Below are positions 1 through 7,944 of a stretch of DNA of 16,752 bases, one piece after another; position 1 is the stretch's first letter, and every line of letters begins with the position of its first letter. The position numbers were made by a program, and so were the translations under genes. Source of the DNA: a bacterium (lineage in GTDB: Bacteria; Blakebacterota; Blakebacteria; Blakebacterales; Blakebacteraceae); assembly GCA_025774205.1 (NCBI GenBank), contig JALGWK010000009.1, positions 1 through 16,752 on the forward strand. The letters run 5' to 3'. The notes under the pieces were generated by a model. It saw nothing but the letters and a program-made list of their open reading frames with translations, did not search any database and was not told the origin of the DNA.

Positions 1-1
1 C

Positions 2-517
2 ACCCTCGGGTTCACCGCCGCTCTCCGGGCCGCGCTCCGTCAGGACCCGGATGTTGTCCTGATCGGGGAGATGCGTGACCTGGAAACGATCGAGGCCGCG
101 CTGACCATCGCCGAGACCGGTCACCTCGCCTTCGGTACCCTGCATACCAATTCGGCCGCCCAGACCATGAACCGGCTCATCGACGTCTTTCCCACCACCT
201 CACAGCAGCAGGTGCGAACCCAGCTCTCCCTGACCCTGGAGGGGGTGGTCAGCCAGCAGCTGCTGCCGAAGGTCGGCGGCGGACGCTGCGCCGCGCTCGA
301 GATCCTGATCTGTACTTCGGCTGTTCGGGCCCTCATCAGGGACAACAAGATCCACCAGATCTACAGCCACATGCAGGTCGGATCGAAATTCGGTATGCGG
401 ACGATGAACCAGTCGCTCCAGGATCTCGTTCAGCGTCGGGAGGTTGAACTGGAAGATGCCCTTCTCAGGAGCCATGATCCCGACGAATTGAAGGAAGGCC
501 TCAGTAGAAGCCGCTGA
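2..517 (+). CDS. pilT: Type IV pilus retraction ATPase PilT (C-terminal part; 5' end outside window)
   Basis: This is the C-terminal 171 codons of a PilT-type hexameric ATPase, which powers pilus retraction from the cytoplasmic face of the inner membrane. The reading frame is open from the first full codon at position 2, so the Walker A half lies outside the window. Visible motifs are the Walker B region with [12 protein letters not shown], the His box ([16 protein letters not shown]) and the C-terminal AIRNLIRE-like segment ([13 protein letters not shown]). The last is followed by [15 protein letters not shown]. These C-terminal signatures are typical of PilT rather than the extension ATPase PilB. 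The gene lies 23 bp upstream of pilC in the same orientation and is probably in one operon with it. The assignment as PilT is secure; which PilT paralogue it is cannot be told from the fragment. Confidence 0.93.
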   Translation, partial: TLGFTAALRAALRQDPDVVLIGEMRDLETIEAALTIAETGHLAFGTLHTNSAAQTMNRLIDVFPTTSQQQVRTQLSLTLEGVVSQQLLPKVGGGRCAALEILICTSAVRALIRDNKIHQIYSHMQVGSKFGMRTMNQSLQDLVQRREVELEDALLRSHDPDELKEGLSRSR

Positions 518-540
518 TGGTCAGAAAGGGTGATTGAGCT

Positions 541-1689
541 GTGCCGATTTTCACATATACAGGCAAAGGCTCCGGTGGCAGGGAGGTAGCCGGGGAGATC
601 GAGGCCGAAAGCATCGAGCAGGCCCAGCAGCTGCTGAGGGCCCGCAAAGTGGGCGGGCTCAAGGTCAAAAAGAAGCCCGCCGAACTCAAACTCCTCGGAA
701 TTGGCGGTGCCAAGAAGGTATCCGCCGGAGATGTGACCCAGTTCTCCCGGCAGTTCGCCACCATGATCGACGCCGGGCTGCCGCTGGTTCAGTGTCTGCA
801 TATTCTCCAGAACCAGGCCGAGAATCCATCGATGTCCACGGCCCTGAAGAAGATCACCGGTGACGTCGAAGCCGGGAGCACGCTCTCGGAAGCGATGGCC
901 AAGCACGACAATATCTTCAACTCACTCTTCATCAACATGGTGGCGGCCGGTGAGGTGGGAGGTATCCTCGACGAGGTCCTTCTGCGTGTCTCGACCTATA
1001 TGGAGAAGGCCGATGCCCTGAAGCGGGCGGTCCTGCTGGTGGTGGTCGTACCCACCTTCGTCGGCATGTTCGCGGGCTCGGGAGTAGAGCTCCCCATGCC
1101 GACCAAAATCGTGATCGCGATCTCCAACTTTCTGCAAACCTACATCATCCATCTGATCGTAGGCGCAATTATACTCTTCCAGCTCTACAAGCGCTATTAC
1201 GCCACCGACAAGGGTGAACAGGTCGTCGACAATCTGAAGATGAAGCTGCCGATCCTCGGTGATCTCACCAGAAAAAGCGCGGTGGCCCGCTTCTGCCGGA
1301 CTCTCAGTACGCTGCTGTCGTCGGGTGTGAGCATCCTGGAAGCGCTCGATATCACCGCCCGAACAGCAGGCAACCGCATCGTTGAGGATGCGCTGATGGA
1401 GGCCCGCTCCAGCATCGGAGGAGGTGAGACAATCACGGCCCCCCTGGAGGCATCAGGGGTGTTCCCGCCGATGGTGATGCAGATGGTGAACGTCGGGGAG
1501 CAGACCGGTGAGCTGGACAACATGCTGGGAAAGATCGCCGATTATTATGACGAGGAGGTCGACGCAGCGGTCGACGCCCTCACCTCCATCATCGAGCCGA
1601 TCATCATCGTCTATCTCGGGGTCGTGGTCGGTGGCATGGTCATGGCGATGTACCTCCCGATGTTCGACATGATGAAGGTCATAAACTGA
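541..1689 (+). CDS. pilC: Type IV pilus inner-membrane platform protein PilC, with shortened first membrane segment
   Basis: A 382-residue member of the T2SSF/GspF family, the inner-membrane platform on which pilus motor ATPases act. The start is GTG, with an AAAGG-like ribosome site about 11 bases upstream; MPIFTYTGKG is the family's usual N-terminus. Two T2SSF repeats are visible. The first begins near residue 65 (FSRQFATMIDAGLPL), with GEVGGILDEVL following. The second begins near residue 250 (ARFCRTLSTLLSSGVSILEAL), with GEQTGELDNML following and a C-terminal helix around IIEPIIIVYLGVVVGGMV. A middle membrane helix lies at IIHLIVGAIILF. The family is usually about 400 residues. Here the segment after LKRAV (residues 160-171) goes straight to LLVVVVPTF, omitting roughly 20 residues that normally include the conserved M-x-Y-P and most of the first helix. 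Identity is secure; full function is uncertain. Confidence 0.93.
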   Translation: MPIFTYTGKGSGGREVAGEIEAESIEQAQQLLRARKVGGLKVKKKPAELKLLGIGGAKKVSAGDVTQFSRQFATMIDAGLPLVQCLHILQNQAENPSMSTALKKITGDVEAGSTLSEAMAKHDNIFNSLFINMVAAGEVGGILDEVLLRVSTYMEKADALKRAVLLVVVVPTFVGMFAGSGVELPMPTKIVIAISNFLQTYIIHLIVGAIILFQLYKRYYATDKGEQVVDNLKMKLPILGDLTRKSAVARFCRTLSTLLSSGVSILEALDITARTAGNRIVEDALMEARSSIGGGETITAPLEASGVFPPMVMQMVNVGEQTGELDNMLGKIADYYDEEVDAAVDALTSIIEPIIIVYLGVVVGGMVMAMYLPMFDMMKVIN

Positions 1690-1723
1690 GGTAACCCGGT
1701 ATCCCGGTTCCCTACGGCAGATC

Positions 1724-3418
1724 ATGACCATCTTCGCCAAACTCAGAAGCGTCAGCTGGGTCCAGGGGATTCGATTCACTGTCGTGGTGGCCCTTGCCGT
1801 CTTCATCTGGCTCTTCCTGCGGGGCAATTATGGCATCGACGCCTTTCTGGTGGTCGACCTGCCCCTGATCTTCCTGATCGTCGCGAATGTGCTCTCCACC
1901 ATCTGGCTGCTTCAGCAGCAGCGGAGATCGGGCACGCTCGCCGAGGAACAGCTTTACCTTCAGGTCTTCCTCGACTGCCTGGCGATGGGATTGGTGGTGT
2001 TCTATACGGGCGCTTCTCAGAGCAGTCTGGCGCTGATCATGCTGATACCGGTGGTTCTGGCCAGCGCCTACCTCTATCTGCGCGGCAGCCTGTTCGCCGC
2101 CAGCCTCTCGGTCGTCCTCCTGGCCGTGCTTTTCTTGTTGGACACCGGGGGAGATCTGGAGCACTACGGTTTGATCTATCATCAGGCAGAGATTGACTTC
2201 AGCCTGGCCGAGAATGTCGAGGTTTACTGGAACTGGGTCATCATCGCGCTGGCGCTCTTTGCCGCGGCCTCTATCAGCGGCTTCATCTCCAGTAATCAGC
2301 GGGTCATCATCCGGGAGCTGGGTGAGCTGACCCGGCGTTTCGAACGATTCCGGATCAATACCGCGGACGTGCTGGGGAACATCGATTCAGGCCTGGTGAC
2401 CGTGGATATCGACGGGAACATCATCTTCATGAACCCCGCCGCGCAGGAGATCCTCGAATACCGTGGCCCCAGTCCGGAAGGGCAGTCTTTCGACCTGGTG
2501 CTCTCCGGGCGACTTGCCCCCCTCAATCCGTACATCCGCACTCCCCTCGAAGGCGGTCCGCCGGAACGGCGGAACGAGGTCCTCATCACCACCGAGAGTG
2601 GCGATGAGATGCCCCTGGGGATCGGCACCACCATCCTGCAGAGTAATGAGGGAGCCGTCCGGGGCGTGGTTCTGATATTCCAGGACATTACCGACGCGAA
2701 GCTGCTCGATGAGGAGCTGCGGAGGCGGGACAAGCTCGCCGTCATCGGCGAGCTGGCGGCCGGGATCGCGCATGAACTGAAGAACCCCCTGGCCAGCGTG
2801 AGCGGCTCGGCCGAGGTCCTGCGGGAGAGCCTCAGGCCGGAGGGGGAGGACGCCCGCCTGCTCGACCTGGTGGTACGGGAGTCAGCCCGGATCAATGAGA
2901 CTATCGAGGAATTGCTCAACTACACCCGGATCAGGCAGTCTGACATCCGGCCTCTGTTGCTCCGTTCCCTGCTTGAGGAAGTGGTCTCCCTGGCGCGCAA
3001 TCACCCTTCCTGTGACGGGGATAAAGTGGTCGAGATCGAGATCGATACCGAGATATTCATCAAGGCTGATGAGGGGCAGATGAAGCAGGTCTTCCTCAAC
3101 CTGGTACTGAACGGGCTGGAAGCTGTCACCAGGAAGGGTCGGGTCGTCATCACCATGGCGCCGGATAGTGAACGGAAAGCTGTTGACGCAACCCTGGTCG
3201 AGGTGTGGGTTCAGGATAGCGGGCCCGGCGTTCCGGCCGATGAAGTTGCCGAGATCTTCGAACCGTTCTATACCAGCAAGCGCGGCGGTCACGGGCTCGG
3301 ACTGGCTGTTGTGCAGAGGATCGTCGACACCCACGAAGGGCACATCACCTTTGTGCCGGATGCCGGCGGGACCTCCACTTTCAGGGTGTTCCTGCCGGGA
3401 GGAGAGACGGGATCGTGA
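1724..3418 (+). CDS. pilS: PilS-like membrane sensor histidine kinase
   Basis: A 564-residue membrane-bound histidine kinase. About six hydrophobic helices occupy roughly residues 16-195, as in PilS sensors, which in Pseudomonas monitor pilin in the inner membrane. A PAS domain follows (about 215-330, with GLVTVDIDGNIIFMNPAA). The dimerisation/phosphoacceptor helix then carries GELAAGIAHELKNPLAS with phosphoryl-accepting His350. The HATPase domain shows the N box (N459-LVLN), the G1 box DSGPGVP, the F box FEPFYTSK and the G2 box GGHGLGLAVV. All catalytic boxes look intact. The gene is 34 bp after pilC with no clear ribosome site, and its stop overlaps the pilR start by 4 bp (GTGA), which implies translational coupling. 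The pairing with an NtrC-type regulator and the pilT-pilC context support the PilS name; domain content alone would also fit another NtrB-like sensor. Confidence 0.88.
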   Translation: MTIFAKLRSVSWVQGIRFTVVVALAVFIWLFLRGNYGIDAFLVVDLPLIFLIVANVLSTIWLLQQQRRSGTLAEEQLYLQVFLDCLAMGLVVFYTGASQSSLALIMLIPVVLASAYLYLRGSLFAASLSVVLLAVLFLLDTGGDLEHYGLIYHQAEIDFSLAENVEVYWNWVIIALALFAAASISGFISSNQRVIIRELGELTRRFERFRINTADVLGNIDSGLVTVDIDGNIIFMNPAAQEILEYRGPSPEGQSFDLVLSGRLAPLNPYIRTPLEGGPPERRNEVLITTESGDEMPLGIGTTILQSNEGAVRGVVLIFQDITDAKLLDEELRRRDKLAVIGELAAGIAHELKNPLASVSGSAEVLRESLRPEGEDARLLDLVVRESARINETIEELLNYTRIRQSDIRPLLLRSLLEEVVSLARNHPSCDGDKVVEIEIDTEIFIKADEGQMKQVFLNLVLNGLEAVTRKGRVVITMAPDSERKAVDATLVEVWVQDSGPGVPADEVAEIFEPFYTSKRGGHGLGLAVVQRIVDTHEGHITFVPDAGGTSTFRVFLPGGETGS

Positions 3419-4782
3419 ACGCGCATATCCTCGTTGTCGACGATGAAGCCTCCATGAGAGAGTTCCTGACCATTGCTCTGGGAAGGATGGGCTATGAGAT
3501 CACCACCGTCGACTCCTCCGAAGCCGCCATCGAGGTGTTCGGGAAGGAAGCCTACGACCTGGTCCTCACCGATATCCGGATGCCGGGCGGTCTGACCGGA
3601 GTGGAGCTGCTCCAGAGACTGAAGGAGACCGATCCCGCGATCGAGGTGATCCTCATGACGGCCTATGCTTCGGTCGATACCGCCGTCAGCGCCATCCAGC
3701 TCGACGCCACCGACTATATCGTCAAGCCGTTCCCGGTCGAAGAGATCAAGCTGAAGGTCGAGCGCGCCCTCGAGAAACGGACGCTCTTCCAGGAGAACCG
3801 CTACCTTCGCCAGGCCGTCGAGGGCAGGACGGCCCCTGAGAATATCCTGGGGGCGAGTGCCTCGATGGCTGAACTGAGAGAGATGATCGAAAAGGTCGCG
3901 CCGGCGACGAGCACGGTCCTGGTCACCGGGGAGAGTGGAACGGGCAAGGAGCTGGTTGCGCGCGCCCTGCACAAGTTGGGATCGCGTGCCGGGGGGCCGT
4001 TCGTAACGGTGAACTGCGGGGCGATCCCCGAGGGGCTGCTGGAGTCTGAACTCTTCGGTCACAAGAAGGGTTCCTTCACCGGCGCCATCCAGGATAAGGC
4101 CGGCCTGTTCAGGATAGCCGACACCGGAACCGTCTTCCTCGACGAGATCGGAGATACTCCCCCCGCCATCCAGATCAAGCTGCTCAGGGCCCTTCAGGAG
4201 CGGGAGATCCTGCCGCTGGGAAGCACTCAGCCGGTCAAAGTCGATGTACGCGTGGTTGCGGCCACCAACATCTCCCTTGATGAAAGTGTCGGCAACGGCA
4301 CCTTCCGGGAAGACCTGTTCTATCGACTGAATGTCGTACCGATCCACATTGCACCGCTGCGGGAGCGGTCGGAGGACATCATGCTCCTGGCCGAGCACTT
4401 CCTCGCCATCTTCGGTCGCAAAACCATGACTTTCTCCAACGAAGCGGTCACCGCCCTGAAGAACTATCCCTGGCCGGGGAACGTCCGGGAACTCGAAAAT
4501 GCCGTCGAGAGCGCTGTCGTGCTCTCCGATTCCACCCTGGTGAAACTCTCCTCGCTGCCGGAGGGTATCCGGCAACCTTCCGTTGAGCAGCTGGGCGCGC
4601 TATCGGAACCGGTCGGGCCGCCTACCCTGGAAAGCATCGAAAAGGCCTGGATCAGCTGGGTCCTGAAGGAGACCAGGGGAGTCAGGAAAACGGCCGCTGA
4701 TATCCTCGGCATCGACCCGAGTACGCTCCACCGGAAAATGGACAAGTATGGGCTGAGAAATGAGCCAGCTGATGAGGGGTAG
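3415..4782 (+). CDS. pilR: PilR-like sigma54-dependent response regulator (NtrC family)
   Basis: A 455-residue NtrC-type activator with three domains. The receiver domain spans residues 1-120, with acidic pair Asp9-Asp10, phosphoacceptor Asp53 in LTDIRMPG, and Lys104 in VKPF. The AAA+ domain spans about 140-380, with Walker A GESGTGKE at 172-179, Walker B FLDEIGD with Asp243-Glu244, and the sigma54-contact loop at 219-224. A C-terminal Fis-type helix-turn-helix carries TAADILGIDPSTLHRKM. The contact loop reads GSFTGA rather than the usual GAFTGA, a conservative change that still keeps the Phe-Thr pair. The GTG start sits inside the pilS stop and has a good purine-rich site (GGGAGGAGAG) upstream. 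PilR proteins activate pilA transcription in other bacteria, but no pilA follows here, so the target is unknown. The 3' end overlaps the next gene. Confidence 0.9.
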   Translation: MNAHILVVDDEASMREFLTIALGRMGYEITTVDSSEAAIEVFGKEAYDLVLTDIRMPGGLTGVELLQRLKETDPAIEVILMTAYASVDTAVSAIQLDATDYIVKPFPVEEIKLKVERALEKRTLFQENRYLRQAVEGRTAPENILGASASMAELREMIEKVAPATSTVLVTGESGTGKELVARALHKLGSRAGGPFVTVNCGAIPEGLLESELFGHKKGSFTGAIQDKAGLFRIADTGTVFLDEIGDTPPAIQIKLLRALQEREILPLGSTQPVKVDVRVVAATNISLDESVGNGTFREDLFYRLNVVPIHIAPLRERSEDIMLLAEHFLAIFGRKTMTFSNEAVTALKNYPWPGNVRELENAVESAVVLSDSTLVKLSSLPEGIRQPSVEQLGALSEPVGPPTLESIEKAWISWVLKETRGVRKTAADILGIDPSTLHRKMDKYGLRNEPADEG

Positions 4783-6574
4783 TGTCGCCCTCCGCATCCT
4801 CGCGATCCTCCTCTTGACAGCGCTGCCGGGACTACAGGCAGCGGGGCAGGAGAGGGGTGTGCGCCAGGTCTCCCGGGCGGCGTTCGAACCACTCCTTGCC
4901 GACCGGATCGAAGCGTTCAGGGCCTCGCTCCCGCCGGGGGAACGGAACCTCCCCGTAAAATGCGGTCTGCCAATGGTCCTGGAGACGCTGGGGATGATGT
5001 CGAAAACCCTCGGAGCCGCTCAGGTGGTTCCGCAGCGTCCGATCCTGCAGAACAAACAGACCTGGGCAAGTCCGGGTGGCACCTTCCTCCTTCATTACAC
5101 CACTGATTCGGTATACGATTACCAGGAGGTACCCGACGAGGACCTCGACGGTGATTCCATCCCCGACTGGATCGAGTCAGCGGGAGCGATGCTCGACAGC
5201 ATCCGGACCCGATATCAGCTCCTCGGCTGGCGGGAACCGATCAGTGACGGCGACCAGTACGACGTCTACTTCCTGGATATCCTGGCCTTCGGCTGGACCG
5301 TCCCCGACGAACCCTTTTCGAGCGCCCTCCCGTGGACAGCGGCCTCCTTCATGGTCCTCGAGAACGATTTCCCGGAACAGATCTTTGGACACCCACCCCT
5401 GACCTCGATGCGCGTCACGATCGCCCACGAGTATCACCACGCGATCCAATTCGCGTACAACCTTGCGACCAGAATCGTAGACGTGGAACCATATTCCTGG
5501 TTCGCCGAGCTTTCGGCCACCTGGCACGAGGATGTCTTCCATGACGACATCAACGATTACTACTTCTATCTCCCTTCCTATCTGAACAGTCCCGACGTAT
5601 CTCTCACCGCGGGACGCTCATACGGCAACCACATGTACGGCGCGGTCCTCTGGGCCTTCTATCTTGAAAACCGGTTCGGCACAGATACCAACCTGGAACT
5701 CTGGACCCTGATGGCGGATGAGCCGGTCATACCGATCGAAGCCCACCGCCTTTTCTTCGAAGATGAAGAGACTACCCTGCTCGAGGCATGGGCAGAATTC
5801 ACCTCCTGGATACTCCATACCGGGGATCGGGCTGTCGCCGGGGAATACTTCCCTGAAGGAGCCAATTACGCGCAGGTGCGGATCGACGTGGGGGATTTCT
5901 CCGATGATGAGATCACCCTGCCGGCCCTGGCCGCTGTGTACCGACAGCATTCAGCCGGCAGCGGGGCGGGGGGGGTGGCTCTCCGACTACTCCCTTCCGG
6001 CGCTGTCGGCATGGGGGCCACACTGGAGTGGGGCGCCGGTATTGCGGGTCTGGGCGCTGGCGGCCTCTCCGGGCTCCGGTTCACCACCAGTTCGCCCGAC
6101 GACCCGGGTAGTGGAGCGAGCGCGGAACTGTTCGACCAGCAGACCTACAGCACGGTGATCGAATGGTCCTTCACCGGGGATAACATCAGCCGGACAACCG
6201 GTCTGACTCTCGATCGCACCGCCGGAACCACTACCACGGAAAACACGCGACTCACGCTGGCGGCAGCTGACCGGATTATCCTGCACCAGAACTATCCCAA
6301 TCCCTACCGGACCGGTATCCACGACCGGACGTGGTTCTCATTCTCGATCGGGAATCCCGGTGACGTTGACCTGGAAATCCGGACGCTGAGCGGCCGTGTC
6401 CTCTGGTCGCGGACCATCACCGGATTGGCCGCCGGACAGCATTTCACCGATGAACTCTCCATCGGCTGGGACGGCCGGGACAGTGAGGGTCACCAGATGC
6501 CGTCAGGCGTCTACTTCATGACGGCCCGCGCGGGCGACCGGACCCAGGCCCGCAAGTTCACCCTTATCCGATGA
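4760..6574 (+). CDS. Secreted HExxH zinc metalloprotease (MXAN_6640-like) with C-terminal FlgD/sorting-like domain
   Basis: A 604-residue putative secreted metalloprotease. An N-terminal signal peptide (ILAILLLTALPGLQAAG) is followed by a Ca-binding-like loop DEDLDGDSIPDWIE. The catalytic region carries HEYHH (His223, Glu224, His227). A likely third zinc ligand or catalytic partner, Glu250, lies in SWFAELSATWHED, 23 residues later, in gluzincin fashion. The architecture resembles the MXAN_6640-family putative metalloproteases. From about residue 505 the protein ends in a beta-sandwich module with QNYPNPYRTG, WDGRDSEGHQMPSGVYF and a basic tail (ARKFTLIR). This is the FlgD-like or type-A-sorting-like domain common on secreted proteins of FCB lineages, and it suggests surface attachment or dedicated export. 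The chosen ATG overlaps pilR by 23 bp; ATG at 4772 is an alternative that leaves a shorter n-region. Substrate is unknown. Activity is inferred from the motif only. Confidence 0.8.
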   Translation: MSQLMRGSVALRILAILLLTALPGLQAAGQERGVRQVSRAAFEPLLADRIEAFRASLPPGERNLPVKCGLPMVLETLGMMSKTLGAAQVVPQRPILQNKQTWASPGGTFLLHYTTDSVYDYQEVPDEDLDGDSIPDWIESAGAMLDSIRTRYQLLGWREPISDGDQYDVYFLDILAFGWTVPDEPFSSALPWTAASFMVLENDFPEQIFGHPPLTSMRVTIAHEYHHAIQFAYNLATRIVDVEPYSWFAELSATWHEDVFHDDINDYYFYLPSYLNSPDVSLTAGRSYGNHMYGAVLWAFYLENRFGTDTNLELWTLMADEPVIPIEAHRLFFEDEETTLLEAWAEFTSWILHTGDRAVAGEYFPEGANYAQVRIDVGDFSDDEITLPALAAVYRQHSAGSGAGGVALRLLPSGAVGMGATLEWGAGIAGLGAGGLSGLRFTTSSPDDPGSGASAELFDQQTYSTVIEWSFTGDNISRTTGLTLDRTAGTTTTENTRLTLAAADRIILHQNYPNPYRTGIHDRTWFSFSIGNPGDVDLEIRTLSGRVLWSRTITGLAAGQHFTDELSIGWDGRDSEGHQMPSGVYFMTARAGDRTQARKFTLIR

Positions 6575-7941
6575 CTGCGGCGAACTCCATGAGACAGATT
6601 TCCCGCTTCATTCTCGTCGTATCCCTCGCACTCGTCTGTGCCGCGCCAGCAGCCGGGGCGCAGCAGGGAGAGGAGCGGGTCGCTTCCCTGGTGCAGGTGG
6701 AACCGGAAGAACCGATGTCACTCGTCTTTCCGCCCTGGCTCCGAACGTGGGGCTTGCAGCGGGTCGGTCCGGTCCACTTGAGGATCCATGCCGGGAACCG
6801 GACCCGCTTCGACGATCCGCAGGGCATCGCGGTGACGGGGCTCGATGTGTGGGATGACCCGCTCGATGAAGAAGACAACGACGAGGTGACGGTCTACGGA
6901 GTGAACGCGGGACGTGGAGAGATCATCTACAACACCAGCATGCGGACCCTGGGAGTCTACGGATCGAGGGGGCGCGGGGTGGGGCAGTTCCTCAATCCGC
7001 GGGGGATCGATGCCGATCCGCTCGGGAACCTGGTGGTGGCCGACAGCGGTAACGACCGGGTGGCGGTGCTCTTCAACAACGGGAGTGTTCTGAGCCTTCG
7101 CAGGTATTTCAGCGCGATCGCTCCCGGGGACAGCCTCGCCGAGCCGTACGACGTGGCCCTCACACCCGATGACGGCTGCTGGGTCTCCGACAGCGATGGA
7201 GGACGACTGGTCCTCTTTGACCTTGAAGGCGGAATCCGTTCTGTCATCGAGACTGATTCCATCCTCAGCGCGCCTGGAGCCCTGGCCCTGACGCACCCTG
7301 ACCAGCGATGGTCGTACTACCGGGATTACTCGCTGCTGGTCGCCGACCGGGCGCGTCCGCTCATCGTGAAGCTCAATGCGGAGGGACACGAAGTTGCCCG
7401 GTTCACGGGTGAGGGGACGGAATTCAGTTCGCTGCGGATCGCTTACATGACCACCGACTTCTACGGCAACCTCTGGGTCACCGACAGCGCCAATCACGTC
7501 GTTCACAAGTTCGATCGGGATCTGAACTACCTGGTCACCTTCGGTTCGAAAGGTCGCCGGGCCCGTCAGTTCGACAGTCCGCGCGGTATCGATATCTGGC
7601 GCCGGCTCGGCCAGACCTTCATCAGTGAGGAGAGCGGGGCGCAATACTACTGGATCGGCTCCGACGCCCTGGAGGTGACGGCAAGCCAGGCGGGCACGAG
7701 GCTGAATATCTCCTACCACCTGACAGAACATTCCTACCTCACTCTCCGGATACGGTACATCGGGGGCGGTATCGAAGAACTATACCGACGTCGAATCCGT
7801 AGACCCGGGAGGAGGGAGGAAGAGATCACGCTCGGTCAGGATCGATCCCTGAGCTGGGTGGAGATCATCGTGGAGCCGACCTACTCCTCATACACGTACG
7901 TGGAGAAAGTGTTTCATCTTCGCTTTCCCGGTGAAGGGTAG
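6571..7941 (+). CDS. Secreted six-bladed NHL-repeat beta-propeller protein
   Basis: A 456-residue exported protein with an N-terminal signal peptide (FILVVSLALVCAAPAAGAQQ). The start overlaps the preceding stop by 4 bp (ATGA); a second ATG at codon 7 gives a more usual signal sequence. Six NHL-type blades can be read between about residues 85 and 365. Their signatures include FLNPRGIDADPLGNLVVADSG, EPYDVALTPDDGCWVSDSDG, MTTDFYGNLWVTDSANHVVH and DSPRGIDIW. The first blade contains an acidic insertion (DDPLDEEDNDE). The last 90 residues form a separate beta-rich stretch starting TASQAGTRLNISYHL. Its spacing recalls FlgD-like Ig domains, although the usual terminal motif is missing. NHL propellers bind proteins, glycans or RNA; no catalytic residues are apparent. 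Coupling to the metalloprotease gene suggests a shared envelope or extracellular role. The exact function is unknown. Confidence 0.78.
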   Translation: MTAANSMRQISRFILVVSLALVCAAPAAGAQQGEERVASLVQVEPEEPMSLVFPPWLRTWGLQRVGPVHLRIHAGNRTRFDDPQGIAVTGLDVWDDPLDEEDNDEVTVYGVNAGRGEIIYNTSMRTLGVYGSRGRGVGQFLNPRGIDADPLGNLVVADSGNDRVAVLFNNGSVLSLRRYFSAIAPGDSLAEPYDVALTPDDGCWVSDSDGGRLVLFDLEGGIRSVIETDSILSAPGALALTHPDQRWSYYRDYSLLVADRARPLIVKLNAEGHEVARFTGEGTEFSSLRIAYMTTDFYGNLWVTDSANHVVHKFDRDLNYLVTFGSKGRRARQFDSPRGIDIWRRLGQTFISEESGAQYYWIGSDALEVTASQAGTRLNISYHLTEHSYLTLRIRYIGGGIEELYRRRIRRPGRREEEITLGQDRSLSWVEIIVEPTYSSYTYVEKVFHLRFPGEG

Positions 7942-7944
7942 GGA

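Noticed and set aside
4814-4819. TTGACA hexamer near the start of the metalloprotease gene, considered as a -35 element.
   Set aside because: The position 17-18 bp downstream is GC-rich and does not resemble a -10 element; it is inside the signal-peptide coding region.
5519-5535. TGGCAC sequence resembling a sigma54 -24 element.
   Set aside because: No GC at the -12 position and it lies in the middle of a coding region; no other sigma54 site was found in the gaps.
5968-5975. Run of eight G in the metalloprotease gene (another of eight at 9702-9709 in era), considered as a phase-variation switch.
   Set aside because: G runs of 7-8 occur also in era and the CPBP gene, so they reflect base composition; all are in the intact frame.
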